A stretch of 64,000 bases of DNA from the NCBI RefSeq assembly GCF_003991905.1, contig NZ_RSCL01000016.1, positions 62,001 through 126,000 of the forward strand. The letters are read 5' to 3'. Position numbers and translations under genes: made by a program. The notes under the pieces were generated by a model, which was given only the letters and a program-made list of their open reading frames with translations, was not told the origin of the DNA and did not search any database. This document shows positions 53,096-62,745 of the stretch, piece after piece (within the stretch, counting starts at the first letter, position 1; each line of letters begins with the position of its first letter). The DNA comes from Dulcicalothrix desertica PCC 7102. Lineage in GTDB: Bacteria; Cyanobacteriota; Cyanobacteriia; Cyanobacteriales; Nostocaceae.

Positions 53096-53938
53096 TTATA
53101 AAGAACCTTTACAATTGGCGCCTTTGGGTGTGGCATCGGGATAATATGTAATGATGGCGCCTTCTCTTCTAACAAAGACTGTAGGAAAGGTTTTACCTGT
53201 ATCATTATCCCGAACATTGTATATACAGGCGCCTTCGTTATTACCCTGCTGTTTAAATATTTTAGTTACATCAATTAGCATTTCTTCGGCGTTACTCAAA
53301 TAGCCATAACCTTTGATGACATCTGTAACAGTACGATTTGGTTGTTTAATTACTACACCCATAGTGTAAATGACACCTGGGACAACTTCTTGATTTTTCT
53401 GATTATTCGGCAATCTACCACCTATACCTTGCTGTTGTAACTGTAAGTACCTACCATAAAAATGTAAACCCCCAATATCCTTAGCATTATAGATTTCACC
53501 ACAGAATATGTGTTCAAATCCTTTACGCTGAAACCAGATATTCGTCAAATCTTGGAGAAAATCAGACCGACGTTTACGTCCAGGACGAATTTCACCTCCA
53601 ACCGTTCTTTGAATTTTCTCTAGAACATCAGGGTATTTTCGCAATAACTGCTTGAATTGATTAGGTAATACATTAGAACCTATTGCCCCACAAGCTTTTA
53701 GAACATCTTTATCAAATATGTTTAATTTTGGTGCTGGTGGTGAAATATCAAGCTGTTGACCTGGAGGAAAATTTAAAGGAACGGGGTTATCTTCGTTATC
53801 AAAAAAAGGTATTAATTCTTGATTTTGTGTTTCTTGAGCAGTACTTGGAAGTTGCAGCAGGACTCCAAAAGCTAGTAGTACAGTTAAAAATCTTGATTTG
53901 GCTTGTAAGGCTGATAGCAACATATTATTTACAAACAA
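53096..53938 (-). CDS. Secreted EndoU-family ribonuclease
   Basis: 280 residues. A signal peptide covers about residues 1-34 (RFLTVLLAFGVLLQLPSTAQ). The C-terminal half matches the EndoU/XendoU fold: LTNIWFQRKGFEHIFCGEIY and KDIGGLHFYGRYLQLQQQG supply the two catalytic His, and DNDTGKTFPTVFVRREGAII followed by TYYPDA the Lys-containing strand. EndoU enzymes cut RNA at uridylates and occur as toxins, in viruses and in animals. The pattern here is closer to the eukaryotic-type XendoU than to bacterial toxin tips. Cys residues in the mature part could form disulfides. No immunity-like gene is adjacent. Confidence 0.8.
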   Translation of the reverse strand: MFVNNMLLSALQAKSRFLTVLLAFGVLLQLPSTAQETQNQELIPFFDNEDNPVPLNFPPGQQLDISPPAPKLNIFDKDVLKACGAIGSNVLPNQFKQLLRKYPDVLEKIQRTVGGEIRPGRKRRSDFLQDLTNIWFQRKGFEHIFCGEIYNAKDIGGLHFYGRYLQLQQQGIGGRLPNNQKNQEVVPGVIYTMGVVIKQPNRTVTDVIKGYGYLSNAEEMLIDVTKIFKQQGNNEGACIYNVRDNDTGKTFPTVFVRREGAIITYYPDATPKGANCKGSL

Positions 53939-54505
53939 TCACATAATTATTTTTCCAACATCAATATTATGTTGCAATGATTAAGGTTTATTTATGTAAG
54001 CAAGTTTCGTTGAACTATTCTAGTGGTCTGTGTCATAAGTTTTGCGAACTTTTCACGTTATGTGGAAAAGCATACCAAAAACTGAAAAGTCAGATAAGTT
54101 TTGGCGTGTTCTTTCTTCCTAATTCTTCCTTTGCGCGATGAAGCGTACTTTGCGGTTCGTTTTTCTTTGTTTATTGTAACATTTTATAAAGTTTTTCAAT
54201 AAATAGTATTATTTGTGACACTTATGTAGAATTTATGATAAGCTGGCTATATCATCGAGTTCAGTGTCGGAAAAACATAATCTAAAAAATAAAAGCGATT
54301 TGCATTACGGGTGATAAGTATTAAATCCTTGCCTGAAGTATGGGGGTTTAGACGTTAGGTATTGGGTTTGATGAATGAGAATCGCGCTTGTATCGGAATA
54401 GGTGCTGTTGCATATCTTAATTAATTTGCTGGTTTTGAGAATAGGAACGGCTAAACTATAACTTTCATCTGCTATCTCGTAGTAATTGCAGAGGATAACT
54501 TTATT
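53939..54505. promoter_or_regulatory. Divergent region between EndoU gene and eCIS operon
   Basis: 567 bp without a gene. TTGTGACACTTATGTAG near 54212 followed by TATGATAA around 54235 resembles promoter boxes with a somewhat short spacer. The purine-rich GAGGATAAC lies shortly before the sheath ATG. No repeats recognised. Confidence 0.35.
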
Positions 54506-56257
54506 ATGCCAATTACACCAACGTATCCAGGTGTTTACATAGAGGAAATTCCTAGTGGTGTTCGCACTATTACAGGTGTAGCAACATCGATTACAGCCTT
54601 TATCGGTCGTGCCGCGCGGGGACCTGTGGATGAGCCGATAACTATTAATAGCTACAGTGATTTTGAACGTATTTTTGGCGGTTTGTGGGTAGATAGTAGT
54701 TTGGGCTATGCGGTGCGGGATTTTTACCTGAATGGAGGTTCTCAGGCAATTATTGTCCGATTATATAATAGTCAACAAGGACAAAATTCTCAGTCAAAGT
54801 CACCGTTAAAGGTTGCAGGGTTAACACTGGAAGCAGCTTATGAAGGCGCCTGGGGAGAAAATTTACGTGCGACGGTGGATGTAAATGTCTCTGAAGCTGT
54901 GGCTGTACAAATGGGGCTGGCAAAGACTGACTTATTTAATTTAACAGTACGAGATATTAGCCCCGGCGGTGCCCAAGAGCGTTTTCTGAATCTGACAATT
55001 GCTTCTGGGAAACCTCGCAGTATCGATAAGGTGCTGGAAGCAGAGTCAAAATTAATACGTTGGGATGAAACAGTACCGAGTGCTTTACCAACTGATATTG
55101 TTGCAGCTCACACCGCCCAACAACAGCTAATTAATGCGAAGAATGCTAATCCTCAAGTACCCGCAGACATTGCTGCTGCGGAAACGGCGGTGAAAAATGC
55201 TAGTAAAAATTTAGACGATGATGTCACCAAAGCCGAAAAACAATTAGAAGCAGCAATGAAAGTAGTTCCTCCCGTACAAACAGATATTAACACGGCTAAA
55301 CAAGCGTTGGAAAATGCTAAAAATGCAATGCGGGCTTCTAATGGTCTTTCATTAACCAAGATTAATAATTTCACGCCCAATAATGCTGAAAGTCAGAAAA
55401 AAGGACTTTATGCACTAGAAAAAGTTGACTTATTTAACTTGTTGTGCATTCCACCTTATTCAGATACTGGTGATGTAGAGCCAAGTTTAATTAGTGATGC
55501 TGCTGCTTACTGTGAAAGGCGCCGAGCATTTTTGATTATCGACCCACCCAGTACTTGGAAGACCAAAGACGATGCCAGAGATGGAATAGATAATTTAGGC
55601 ACTCGCAGCAACCATTCAGCAGTATTTTTCCCTCGTATTAAACAAGCTAATCCTTTACGTGACAACCAATTAGAAGATTTTGCTCCTTGTGGTGTTGTCG
55701 CTGGTAATTTTGCTCGTACTGATGCTCAAAGAGGTGTTTGGAAAGCACCTGCGGGTATTGATGTGAAGTTAGTAGGAGTACCACAGTTAAGTACACCGTT
55801 GACGGATAGGGAAAACGGAGAATTAAACCCTTTGGGAATAAATTGTTTGCGAGCTTTTCCAGGTGTGGGTAGAGTTTTGTGGGGTGCAAGAACGTTACAA
55901 GGAGATGACCGTTTAGCATCGGAGTGGAAATATATTCCTGTGCGACGTTTGGCTTTATATATAGAAGAAAGTCTCTACCGTGGTACTCAGTGGGTGGTGT
56001 TTGAACCGAATGATGAACCATTATGGGCGCAAATTCGTTTGAATATCGGCGCCTTTATGAATAATCTATTCCGTCAAGGTGCTTTTCAGGGTAGTACACC
56101 CCAGGATGCCTATTTTGTCAAATGTAACAGTGAAACTACTACCCAGAATGATATTAATTTGGGCATTGTTAACATTGTTGTGGGTTTTGCTCCTTTGAAA
56201 CCTGCAGAATTTGTAATTATCAAAATTCAGCAAATTGCTGGTCAAATCGTTACTTAA
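54506..56257 (+). CDS. Contractile tail sheath protein of an eCIS
   Basis: 583 residues. PTYPGVYIEEIPSGVRTITG and VATSITAFIGRAARGP are the sheath N-terminal block; DFYLNGGSQAIIVRLYN and RVLWGARTLQGDD followed by WKYIPVRRLALYIEESLYRG are the C-terminal block that interlocks sheath subunits. This is the sheath of a phage-tail-like injection machine. Residues about 190-285 are an extra Ala/Lys/Asn-rich coiled-coil segment with two related halves, not usual in the compact sheath core. It is the first gene of the operon. Cyanobacterial versions can be thylakoid-anchored. Confidence 0.93.
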   Translation: MPITPTYPGVYIEEIPSGVRTITGVATSITAFIGRAARGPVDEPITINSYSDFERIFGGLWVDSSLGYAVRDFYLNGGSQAIIVRLYNSQQGQNSQSKSPLKVAGLTLEAAYEGAWGENLRATVDVNVSEAVAVQMGLAKTDLFNLTVRDISPGGAQERFLNLTIASGKPRSIDKVLEAESKLIRWDETVPSALPTDIVAAHTAQQQLINAKNANPQVPADIAAAETAVKNASKNLDDDVTKAEKQLEAAMKVVPPVQTDINTAKQALENAKNAMRASNGLSLTKINNFTPNNAESQKKGLYALEKVDLFNLLCIPPYSDTGDVEPSLISDAAAYCERRRAFLIIDPPSTWKTKDDARDGIDNLGTRSNHSAVFFPRIKQANPLRDNQLEDFAPCGVVAGNFARTDAQRGVWKAPAGIDVKLVGVPQLSTPLTDRENGELNPLGINCLRAFPGVGRVLWGARTLQGDDRLASEWKYIPVRRLALYIEESLYRGTQWVVFEPNDEPLWAQIRLNIGAFMNNLFRQGAFQGSTPQDAYFVKCNSETTTQNDINLGIVNIVVGFAPLKPAEFVIIKIQQIAGQIVT

Positions 56258-56334
56258 TTAAACACTCAAACTTACAAATTAAAAATTTTGAGTTTTGACT
56301 TTTGAATTCTTCTGGTATTGAGAGGTTGAAAAAT

Positions 56335-56862
56335 ATGGAGTTTAGTATTAATCCTCAACGATTTGACCCTTATAAAAACTTTAAATTTCGGGTTAAATGG
56401 GATGGAAAATATGTGGCTGGAATTAGTAAAGTTGGCGCCCTAAAACGTACCACAGAAGTGGTAAAACATCGGGAAGGAGGAGACCCCAGCACATCACGCA
56501 AATCACCGGGACGGACGGAATATGAAGCGATTATGTTAGAAAGAGGTGTTACTCATGACTTAGAATTTGAGACATGGGCTAGTAGGGTGTGGAACTATAG
56601 AAATGCTCAAGCAGGAGCAGAACAGCGGAATAAAGAAGTGTCTCTGGCTGACTTTCGTAAAGACATTATTATTGATGTATTTAACGAGGCTGGTCAAAAA
56701 GCAATATCTTATAAAATTTATCGCTGTTGGGTATCTGAATATCAAGCTTTACCAGACTTAGATGCAAATGCGAATGCAGTTGCTATTCAGCATATTAAAT
56801 TAGAAAATGAAGGCTGGGAAAGAGACGAAGAAGTGAAAGAGCCTAAAGAAGAAAGCTTTTAG
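56335..56862 (+). CDS. eCIS inner tube protein (phage tail tube-like)
   Basis: 175 residues from the ATG at 56335. FSINPQRFDPYKNFKFRVKW and GKYVAGISKVGALKRTTEVV, then HREGGDPSTSRKSPGRTEYE and EAGQKAISYKIYRCWVSEYQ, are the T4 gp19-like tube pattern. It forms the hexameric tube inside the sheath. The frame is open upstream as far as 56302, but the family start fits 56335. Order sheath then tube is normal for these operons. A tail rich in Glu and Lys (REDEEVKEPKEE-like) closes it. Confidence 0.92.
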   Translation: MEFSINPQRFDPYKNFKFRVKWDGKYVAGISKVGALKRTTEVVKHREGGDPSTSRKSPGRTEYEAIMLERGVTHDLEFETWASRVWNYRNAQAGAEQRNKEVSLADFRKDIIIDVFNEAGQKAISYKIYRCWVSEYQALPDLDANANAVAIQHIKLENEGWERDEEVKEPKEESF

Positions 56863-56875
56863 GTGGACATAGTTT

Positions 56876-57598
56876 ATGCGTGCATTGTCTGCTGGGGAAT
56901 TATTAACCGTTTGGGAAAAAGGTTTGATGCAGCAACCTGTAAAACGAGCATTAGCTTTGTTAACTGCTGCATGTCCAGAAATTTCACCTTCACAACTAGC
57001 GCAGTTGAGTATTGGACAACGAGATACTCTATTGCTAACTTTGCGCTCTGGGACTTTTGGTTCGCAAATTCAAAGTTTAGCAACTTGTGGTAAATGTGGT
57101 GAAAATCTAGAACTCAACTTTAGTGTGGCAGATATCTGTACTAGTCCTCCAACACCTTCAGAAACCTTTTCGTTACGGGTTGCAGGTTGGGATATTGAGT
57201 TTCGCTTACCTAATAGTTTAGATTTAATGGCGCCCACGTCTCTTGATAACCAACCTCGTACACTTCTGGAACGTTGTTTATTACAGGTGAAAGAACACGA
57301 GGAAATTCAACCGATAGAAAAATTACCAGATGAAATAGCTAGTACTGTGATTACCCAAATGGCAAAATTAGACCCCCAAGCAGACGTGCAACTTAATCTT
57401 TGTTGTCCAGCTTGTGGTCATCAGTGGCAATCTACCTTTGATATTGTCTCCTTTTTCTGGAGCGAAATCCATGTTTGGGCTATTCGCACTCTCCGAGAAG
57501 TGCATATTTTAGCGTCTACCTATGGTTGGGGAGAAGCGGAAATTTTAGCAATGAGTCCTTATCGACGACAGTTGTATTTGGAGATGGTAGGGCGATGA
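56876..57598 (+). CDS. eCIS baseplate-associated protein with two CxxC zinc motifs
   Basis: 240 residues. MRALSAGELLTVWEKGLMQQ opens the T4-type baseplate protein pattern. SLATCGKCGENLEL and LNLCCPACGHQWQS each carry a CxxC pair that could bind zinc. FFWSEIHVWAIRTLREVHIL and YGWGEAEILAMSPYRRQLYL close the family block. These proteins help assemble the baseplate or link it to the sheath. It starts 13 bp after the tube gene, and its stop overlaps the ATG of the next gene, so translation is coupled. Confidence 0.85.
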   Translation: MRALSAGELLTVWEKGLMQQPVKRALALLTAACPEISPSQLAQLSIGQRDTLLLTLRSGTFGSQIQSLATCGKCGENLELNFSVADICTSPPTPSETFSLRVAGWDIEFRLPNSLDLMAPTSLDNQPRTLLERCLLQVKEHEEIQPIEKLPDEIASTVITQMAKLDPQADVQLNLCCPACGHQWQSTFDIVSFFWSEIHVWAIRTLREVHILASTYGWGEAEILAMSPYRRQLYLEMVGR

Positions 57599-58485
57599 GT
57601 AACTATCTTAGCAATATAGTAGCTAGAAATAACAATCAGTTAGAGACGGTGCAACCTCGACTACCATCTCTATATGAATCTAGTATGCTCACTAGAGATT
57701 CAATTATTACAACAGAATTTGACCGAGAGATAGATATTAATTATCTATCAGAGGAAAATATTCAAGAATCACCCAGACTTAGTAGAAATTCGATTCCTGA
57801 AATTCATCACTCAGAAGAATATCCCCCTTGGCAACAAATACCTTATTCACCCCAGTCTCCTTCTCCTGAGAAAGAAACTCACATGGAAAGGGAACCTCAG
57901 AGACAAACAGAGTATATTTTTACTCGTCATAAGGATGAATCCTCAACCAATTTAGAAGATTTGGGATTTGCCTATCAACCACAAGTTTTTTCTCAAGTAA
58001 ATCCAACTGTTGAGAATCAGCAAAGTTTGGTTATAAATAACACAAGTAATTATTTCCAGGCAGTAGAATCACATAATTTAAAATTGACAGAACCGACAGT
58101 TATTCAGCAGTTAATTACTAAAGAGACTTTCACAAAAAATACAGCATTAACTCCAGAAATTCAACCACTGTCGCAGCAACCAGCAACTCAATTAGTGGAA
58201 CAAGTTATATTACCGATGAGAGAGACGGCGCCAAATAATACAGAAAAATCTCTGATTCAGGAGAAAATATCACAAACATTAATCACACCGAAAGTTTCAG
58301 TAGTAAAGGAGTTACAACCAATATCAAATAAATCAGAAACGGCGCCAACAATTCAAGTTACCATTGGTCGAATTGAAGTTAGGGCAACAACTCCAACTAC
58401 AGTGTCACCATCGACTAAACCTAAAGAAAAACCTGCTGTGATGAGTTTAGAAGAATATCTAAGTCAGCGTGGAGGTGGTAAATGA
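57595..58485 (+). CDS. eCIS accessory protein, mostly disordered
   Basis: 296 residues from the ATG that overlaps the preceding stop (ATGA); a longer in-frame reading from 57475 overlaps the previous gene and is rejected. Most of the chain is low in hydrophobics and rich in Glu, Gln, Ser, Thr and Pro (EYPPWQQIPYSPQSPSPEKE). Only the end looks conserved: TIQVTIGRIEVRATTPT and MSLEEYLSQRGGGK. That ending recurs in eCIS loci and could be a short binding peptide. Role unknown. Confidence 0.75.
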   Translation: MSNYLSNIVARNNNQLETVQPRLPSLYESSMLTRDSIITTEFDREIDINYLSEENIQESPRLSRNSIPEIHHSEEYPPWQQIPYSPQSPSPEKETHMEREPQRQTEYIFTRHKDESSTNLEDLGFAYQPQVFSQVNPTVENQQSLVINNTSNYFQAVESHNLKLTEPTVIQQLITKETFTKNTALTPEIQPLSQQPATQLVEQVILPMRETAPNNTEKSLIQEKISQTLITPKVSVVKELQPISNKSETAPTIQVTIGRIEVRATTPTTVSPSTKPKEKPAVMSLEEYLSQRGGGK

Positions 58486-59825
58486 GTAATTCATTAGCAA
58501 TTGCAGCGGTAACAACGACTTTACGTTATCTGCTGCAACGACGGTTTGATAGTAATGGTTCTGGTAGCGTCACAGTTACGACTAAACCTCCAGATAAAGC
58601 TCGTGATAATAACGGGAACGCAAACAACCAAGTTAATTTGTTTCTCTACCAAACGAAAGAAAATGCAGCTTGGCGAAATATGGATATCCCAACCCAGGTA
58701 AAACCAGGAGAAACGGGATTACCTCCTCTAGCATTAAATTTATACTACATGCTAACAGCTTACGCTCAAAATGATGACTTTCCCGAACCAACGAGTCATA
58801 ATTTGTTGGGGGAAGCGATGAGTGTATTTCACGATTATTCCGTTCTTAAACCTGAAGATATAAAAAATGCTTTACCAGCAGCAGATATAGCTAAATACGA
58901 TTTATACAACCAAATCGAAAGAGTCAAAATTACTCCTCAAAGCTTGAGTTTAGACGAACTCTCGAAAATGTGGACAACCTTTCAAACTCAATACCGAATT
59001 TCTACAGCCTACGAAGTATCAGTAGTATTAATAGAAAGTACTCGTCCGCCAAAAACACCTTTACCAGTATTATCCCGAAGTTCGGGTGACACAGGAGTAA
59101 CCACCCAAGCTAATATAACTCCTCCCTATCCCACTTTGCTGAGTGTCAACTTTACGGCAATTGAACAAGCTAGGGAAAACTTACCAGCTTACCAGAAAAA
59201 ATTATTACAAAAACCTGCCGCAAATTTAGGAGATGAATTAACTTTAACTGGTTATAACCTGGAGGGTAATAACGTTGAAATAGTCTTTAACAATCCGCAA
59301 TTAACGGCGCCGAATATTATTACCATCGCAGCAACCGCGCGGACACCCACAGAAATTCAACTTACAATTGATACCACCCAACCAGACAAATGGTGTCCGG
59401 GATTATATACCGTTACAGCAAATATCGAAGACCGTAGCAGTAACGGATTACCATTACCCATAGCACCCACCATTGAAAATCTCGCTTTTGACAGTCGGGA
59501 TAATAGTGACCCTAACAAACCAAATAATGTAATTGTCCAGGTAACATGTAATCCACCAGTATTACCAGCACAAAGAGTTTCTCTAGTCTTGAGTACCCAA
59601 GAAACAGCATTAGTTGAAATAGGCAATCGCGAATTAATAGCCAGAAATCATCCTATCCAAACCGATACCTTGGAATTTGAATTAGGAGACATTCCCGCAG
59701 GTACATACCAGGTACGTCCGCGACTACGAGTAGACGGAGTAGACAGCTTAGTTATTAACTATAACGTTACACCTCTCGTCATACCACTTGCCTTTATATC
59801 AGAAATTGCATTGGTAATTAGTTAG
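58482..59825 (+). CDS. DUF4255 (Pvc16-type) cap / sheath terminator
   Basis: 447 residues. The N-terminal 190 match DUF4255: SNSLAIAAVTTTLRYLLQRR, VNLFLYQTKENAAWRNMDIP and LNLYYMLTAYAQNDDFPEPT, then HNLLGEAMSVFHDYSVL. The C-terminal half is a pair of beta-rich repeats. Pvc16-type proteins cap the end of the sheath-tube particle away from the baseplate. The start overlaps the preceding stop by 4 bp. The C-terminal extension beyond DUF4255 is long; it may form an immunoglobulin-like arm. Confidence 0.9.
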   Translation: MSNSLAIAAVTTTLRYLLQRRFDSNGSGSVTVTTKPPDKARDNNGNANNQVNLFLYQTKENAAWRNMDIPTQVKPGETGLPPLALNLYYMLTAYAQNDDFPEPTSHNLLGEAMSVFHDYSVLKPEDIKNALPAADIAKYDLYNQIERVKITPQSLSLDELSKMWTTFQTQYRISTAYEVSVVLIESTRPPKTPLPVLSRSSGDTGVTTQANITPPYPTLLSVNFTAIEQARENLPAYQKKLLQKPAANLGDELTLTGYNLEGNNVEIVFNNPQLTAPNIITIAATARTPTEIQLTIDTTQPDKWCPGLYTVTANIEDRSSNGLPLPIAPTIENLAFDSRDNSDPNKPNNVIVQVTCNPPVLPAQRVSLVLSTQETALVEIGNRELIARNHPIQTDTLEFELGDIPAGTYQVRPRLRVDGVDSLVINYNVTPLVIPLAFISEIALVIS

Positions 59826-59827
59826 TC

Positions 59828-59859
59828 AGATTCCCAGCTTCTTAATGAAGTCGGAATCT
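59828..59859. other. Hairpin between cap and ATPase genes
   Basis: AGATTCC (59828-59834) and GGAATCT (59853-59859) with CTTC/GAAG pairs inside. It could reduce read-through to the AAA gene or process the message. Confidence 0.5.
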
Positions 59860-59880
59860 TAAACCCACCGATTTTGAACT

Positions 59881-61950
59881 ATGAATAACCTAGAACAATG
59901 GCAACATAACAACGAACAATACTTGTCAAAAGCATTGACATGGTTACGCTTATGCCTTAAAAGACAGGTACAAAAAATAGAACAAGAAAAAGAGACATGC
60001 ATAGAAACATTACCAACAAAACATCGCTTCCTTGGACGTAATTTCTTACCTGCCTTACCTCCTGGCAATAATCTAATTACAGATGAAAAAATTGCTGCTG
60101 CTGCCAGAGAAATGTCTCGTGCGGAAACCTTATCACCACCTCCAGCAATGGTAATTTTGAGCCAACGTCTTGGACTATCACCTTTTGAGCAAAAACTTTT
60201 ATTGCTATGTGCCGCAATCGAATTAGATACCAGTATCGGCGCCCTCTGTGCGCGCGCTCAAGACAATCCCCATCAAAATTATCCTACCTTTGCCCTTGCT
60301 TTTACTCTTTTTGAAGATGCTTCCTGGGATATACTTTCACCAGAACGTCCACTGCGCTACTGGCGCCTGCTAGAAATTAACCAACCTGGCGCCCAACCTC
60401 TGACTACTAGCTCATTACGGATAGATGAACGCATTCTTAATTACCTTAAAGGATTAAATTACTTAGATGACCGATTAGTTTCGCTAGTTTCACCATTAGA
60501 TAGTAAAAATACAGAGTATCAATTACCACTGTCGCATCAAAAAGCAGTAGAGGCGATAACCTCAAATTTACAACCCTATCAAACTCCTTTAGTTATTCAA
60601 CTTCTCGGTTCAGACTCAGCTAGTAAGCAACTTGTAGCACAACAAGCGGCGCAAAGTATAGGTTTATTTGTTTATCGTTTATCAATAGAATTATTACCTA
60701 CTACTGGCGCCGATTTAGAAACATTTATTCGTCTCTGGGAAAGGGAAAGTTTACTTTTACCAATTATCCTTTACCTAGATGCTCAAGAAATCACCACCTC
60801 AACAGAAGCACAAAACGCTCACCTTTACCGTTTCTTAAATCGCATCAACAGCTTATTATTTCTTAGTAGTCGAGAAATTCACTTTAATAATGCTCGTTCA
60901 ACCATTCCGATAGATATTGATAAACCTACTCCCGATGAACAAAAGCAGCTTTGGGAAAGAGCATTAGGCAAAATGGCGGGTGAGATTCCAGCCCAAATAG
61001 CCAGCCAGTTTAACCTTAACTTACCCACAATTTACCAAATTACTCAAACTGTACTAAATACACCAAATAATAACCTATACAACCAACTTTGGTCTACTTG
61101 TTTAGCACATACCCGTCCCCAATTAGATATTTTGGCACAGCGTATAAATTCCAAAGCTACCTGGGAAAATATCGTTTTACCTTCAGAAGAAACCAGCTTG
61201 TTGCAGCAAATTGCCGACCAAGTAAAACAGCGTAGTAAAGTTTACCAAGAATGGGGATTTGAAAACCGCATGAATCGTGGTTTGGGTATTAGCGCTTTAT
61301 TTGCAGGGGAAAGCGGCACGGGTAAAACAATGGCAGCTGAGGTAATTGCTAATGAGCTACGTTTGAATCTATACCGAATTGATTTATCGGCAGTAGTAAG
61401 TAAATATATCGGAGAAACTGAGAAAAACCTGCGGCGCCTATTTGATGCAGCAGAAGACGGTGGGGCAATACTCTTTTTTGATGAAGCTGATGCTTTATTT
61501 GGTAAACGCAGCGAGGTCAAAGATTCCCATGACCGCTATGCCAATATTGAAATCAACTATTTATTACAACGAATGGAAGCTTTTCGGGGTTTAGCGATAC
61601 TAGCAACTAATATGCGAAATGCTTTAGACAATGCTTTTGTAAGGCGCCTGCGGTTTATCGTTAACTTCCAATTTCCTAACCCCAGCGAACGACAGAAAAT
61701 ATGGCAAAAGGTGTTTCCTAAAGAAGTGCCGACAGAAAACTTAGATTTTGCTCGGTTAGCAAGATTAAATTTAACAGGAGGTAGCATTCATAACATTGCA
61801 CTAAATGCTGCTTTTTTAGCAGCACAGAAAGGGACAGGGGTAACAATGCCTTTAGTTTTGCAAAGCGCGCGGGCAGAGTTTCGCAAGTTAGATAGACCAA
61901 TTAATGAAATAGATTTTCGCTATTCAGAACCAGTGGGGGCGCCTAGGTAA
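59881..61950 (+). CDS. eCIS AAA+ ATPase
   Basis: 689 residues. The N-terminal 430 include a degenerate ATPase-like or winged-helix part (LSPFEQKLLLLCAAIELDTS; PLVIQLLGSDSASKQLVAQQ). The active AAA domain has Walker A ALFAGESGTGKTMAAEVIAN near residue 476, Walker B AILFFDEADALFGKRSEVKD near 530 and the arginine finger region DNAFVRRLRFIVNFQFPNPS. Such an ATPase is a standard part of eCIS loci, thought to help particle assembly or cargo handling. It is the largest gene of the operon. Confidence 0.9.
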   Translation: MNNLEQWQHNNEQYLSKALTWLRLCLKRQVQKIEQEKETCIETLPTKHRFLGRNFLPALPPGNNLITDEKIAAAAREMSRAETLSPPPAMVILSQRLGLSPFEQKLLLLCAAIELDTSIGALCARAQDNPHQNYPTFALAFTLFEDASWDILSPERPLRYWRLLEINQPGAQPLTTSSLRIDERILNYLKGLNYLDDRLVSLVSPLDSKNTEYQLPLSHQKAVEAITSNLQPYQTPLVIQLLGSDSASKQLVAQQAAQSIGLFVYRLSIELLPTTGADLETFIRLWERESLLLPIILYLDAQEITTSTEAQNAHLYRFLNRINSLLFLSSREIHFNNARSTIPIDIDKPTPDEQKQLWERALGKMAGEIPAQIASQFNLNLPTIYQITQTVLNTPNNNLYNQLWSTCLAHTRPQLDILAQRINSKATWENIVLPSEETSLLQQIADQVKQRSKVYQEWGFENRMNRGLGISALFAGESGTGKTMAAEVIANELRLNLYRIDLSAVVSKYIGETEKNLRRLFDAAEDGGAILFFDEADALFGKRSEVKDSHDRYANIEINYLLQRMEAFRGLAILATNMRNALDNAFVRRLRFIVNFQFPNPSERQKIWQKVFPKEVPTENLDFARLARLNLTGGSIHNIALNAAFLAAQKGTGVTMPLVLQSARAEFRKLDRPINEIDFRYSEPVGAPR

Positions 61951-61989
61951 CTCACCCTTCTTATTATTTGAAAATTAGGAGATAAAAAA

Positions 61990-62478
61990 ATGACAGCTAA
62001 CCATGAATCAGAAGAATCTCAATCCTTGACAACTTTTGCAGTCAGCGAAGAAGTTTTTCGACAAGTTTACGATTCCCCAGCTTCTTTACCGGGAAAAGAA
62101 AAATGGGTTACATCTGATGAAGATGTCAGAGAAATTGAATGTTTGTTGGGAATGGATCCAAAAACTATTGGCGCCCCATTGTGGGTAAGTGGAGATACCA
62201 GATGTTGCCCTAACTGCGGTCGGGAAACAAACTGGTTGGATATCGTAGGTTCAGCGCTGACTCAGGTGCATAGCAAAGAAATGCTAGCAAAAGTGATTTT
62301 AGGAACAAGGAAATATATTAATGTTGAGGCGCCGCGTGCAATTGCTGATTTAGCTTGCTACCAATGTCAAACACCAATTATCGACCTCAGAAGCTTTAAA
62401 TGTCACAACTGGGCTTATGCCATAGGTGATTTGCGGAAAGTTTTGGAACAAATTCGCAGAAGAGAACAGGCATCTTAG
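61990..62478 (+). CDS. Small eCIS-operon protein with zinc-binding cysteines
   Basis: 162 residues. DTRCCPNCGRETNWLDIVGS and ADLACYQCQTPIIDLRSFKC each offer CxxC pairs, likely a zinc site. The N-terminal TFAVSEEVFRQVYDSPASLP and the end AIGDLRKVLEQIRRREQ are otherwise unremarkable. I do not recognise the family, but it is in frame with the operon (39 bp after the ATPase gene). A role in assembly or regulation is possible. Confidence 0.72.
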   Translation: MTANHESEESQSLTTFAVSEEVFRQVYDSPASLPGKEKWVTSDEDVREIECLLGMDPKTIGAPLWVSGDTRCCPNCGRETNWLDIVGSALTQVHSKEMLAKVILGTRKYINVEAPRAIADLACYQCQTPIIDLRSFKCHNWAYAIGDLRKVLEQIRRREQAS

Positions 62479-62487
62479 GAGCAGTAT

Positions 62488-62745
62488 ATGAATATTAATG
62501 TGCAAATTGAGCGGTTAATTTTAGATGGAGTATCTGTTCCTCATGCCCAGCGACCTTTGTTACAGACAGCAGTGGAGGTGGAATTAGGGCGCCTTTTGGC
62601 TGTTGGTGGGTTAGCCCCCAATTTAGTAGAAGGTGGCGCCGTGCCTCGTGTTAATGCTGATAGTATGGAAATTGCTGATACTAGTAATTACACGGAGATG
62701 GGGCAGCAGATAGCCCGTGCTGTATATCGGGGGATGGGGTCATGA
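62488..62745 (+). CDS. Small eCIS-operon protein, unknown function
   Basis: 85 residues: MNINVQIERLILDGVSVPHA, LLQTAVEVELGRLLAVGGLA, then YTEMGQQIARAVYRGMG. The first part resembles the short conserved proteins placed just before DUF4157 cargo genes in eCIS loci. Its stop overlaps the next ATG (ATGA), so it is translated together with the DUF4157 protein. It may act as a chaperone or adaptor for it; inference. Confidence 0.72.
   Translation: MNINVQIERLILDGVSVPHAQRPLLQTAVEVELGRLLAVGGLAPNLVEGGAVPRVNADSMEIADTSNYTEMGQQIARAVYRGMGS

Noticed and set aside
53939-54505. A clear sigma-70 promoter for the eCIS operon
   Set aside because: The best boxes have poor spacing; I recorded the region as regulatory at low confidence only.
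56863-57093. Alternative frame over the start of the baseplate gene
   Set aside because: Overlaps the well-supported gene at 56876 in another frame and has no family features.
57475-57594. Longer N-terminus for the disordered eCIS protein
   Set aside because: It would overlap the preceding gene by 120 bp; the ATGA overlap at 57595 is the normal start.
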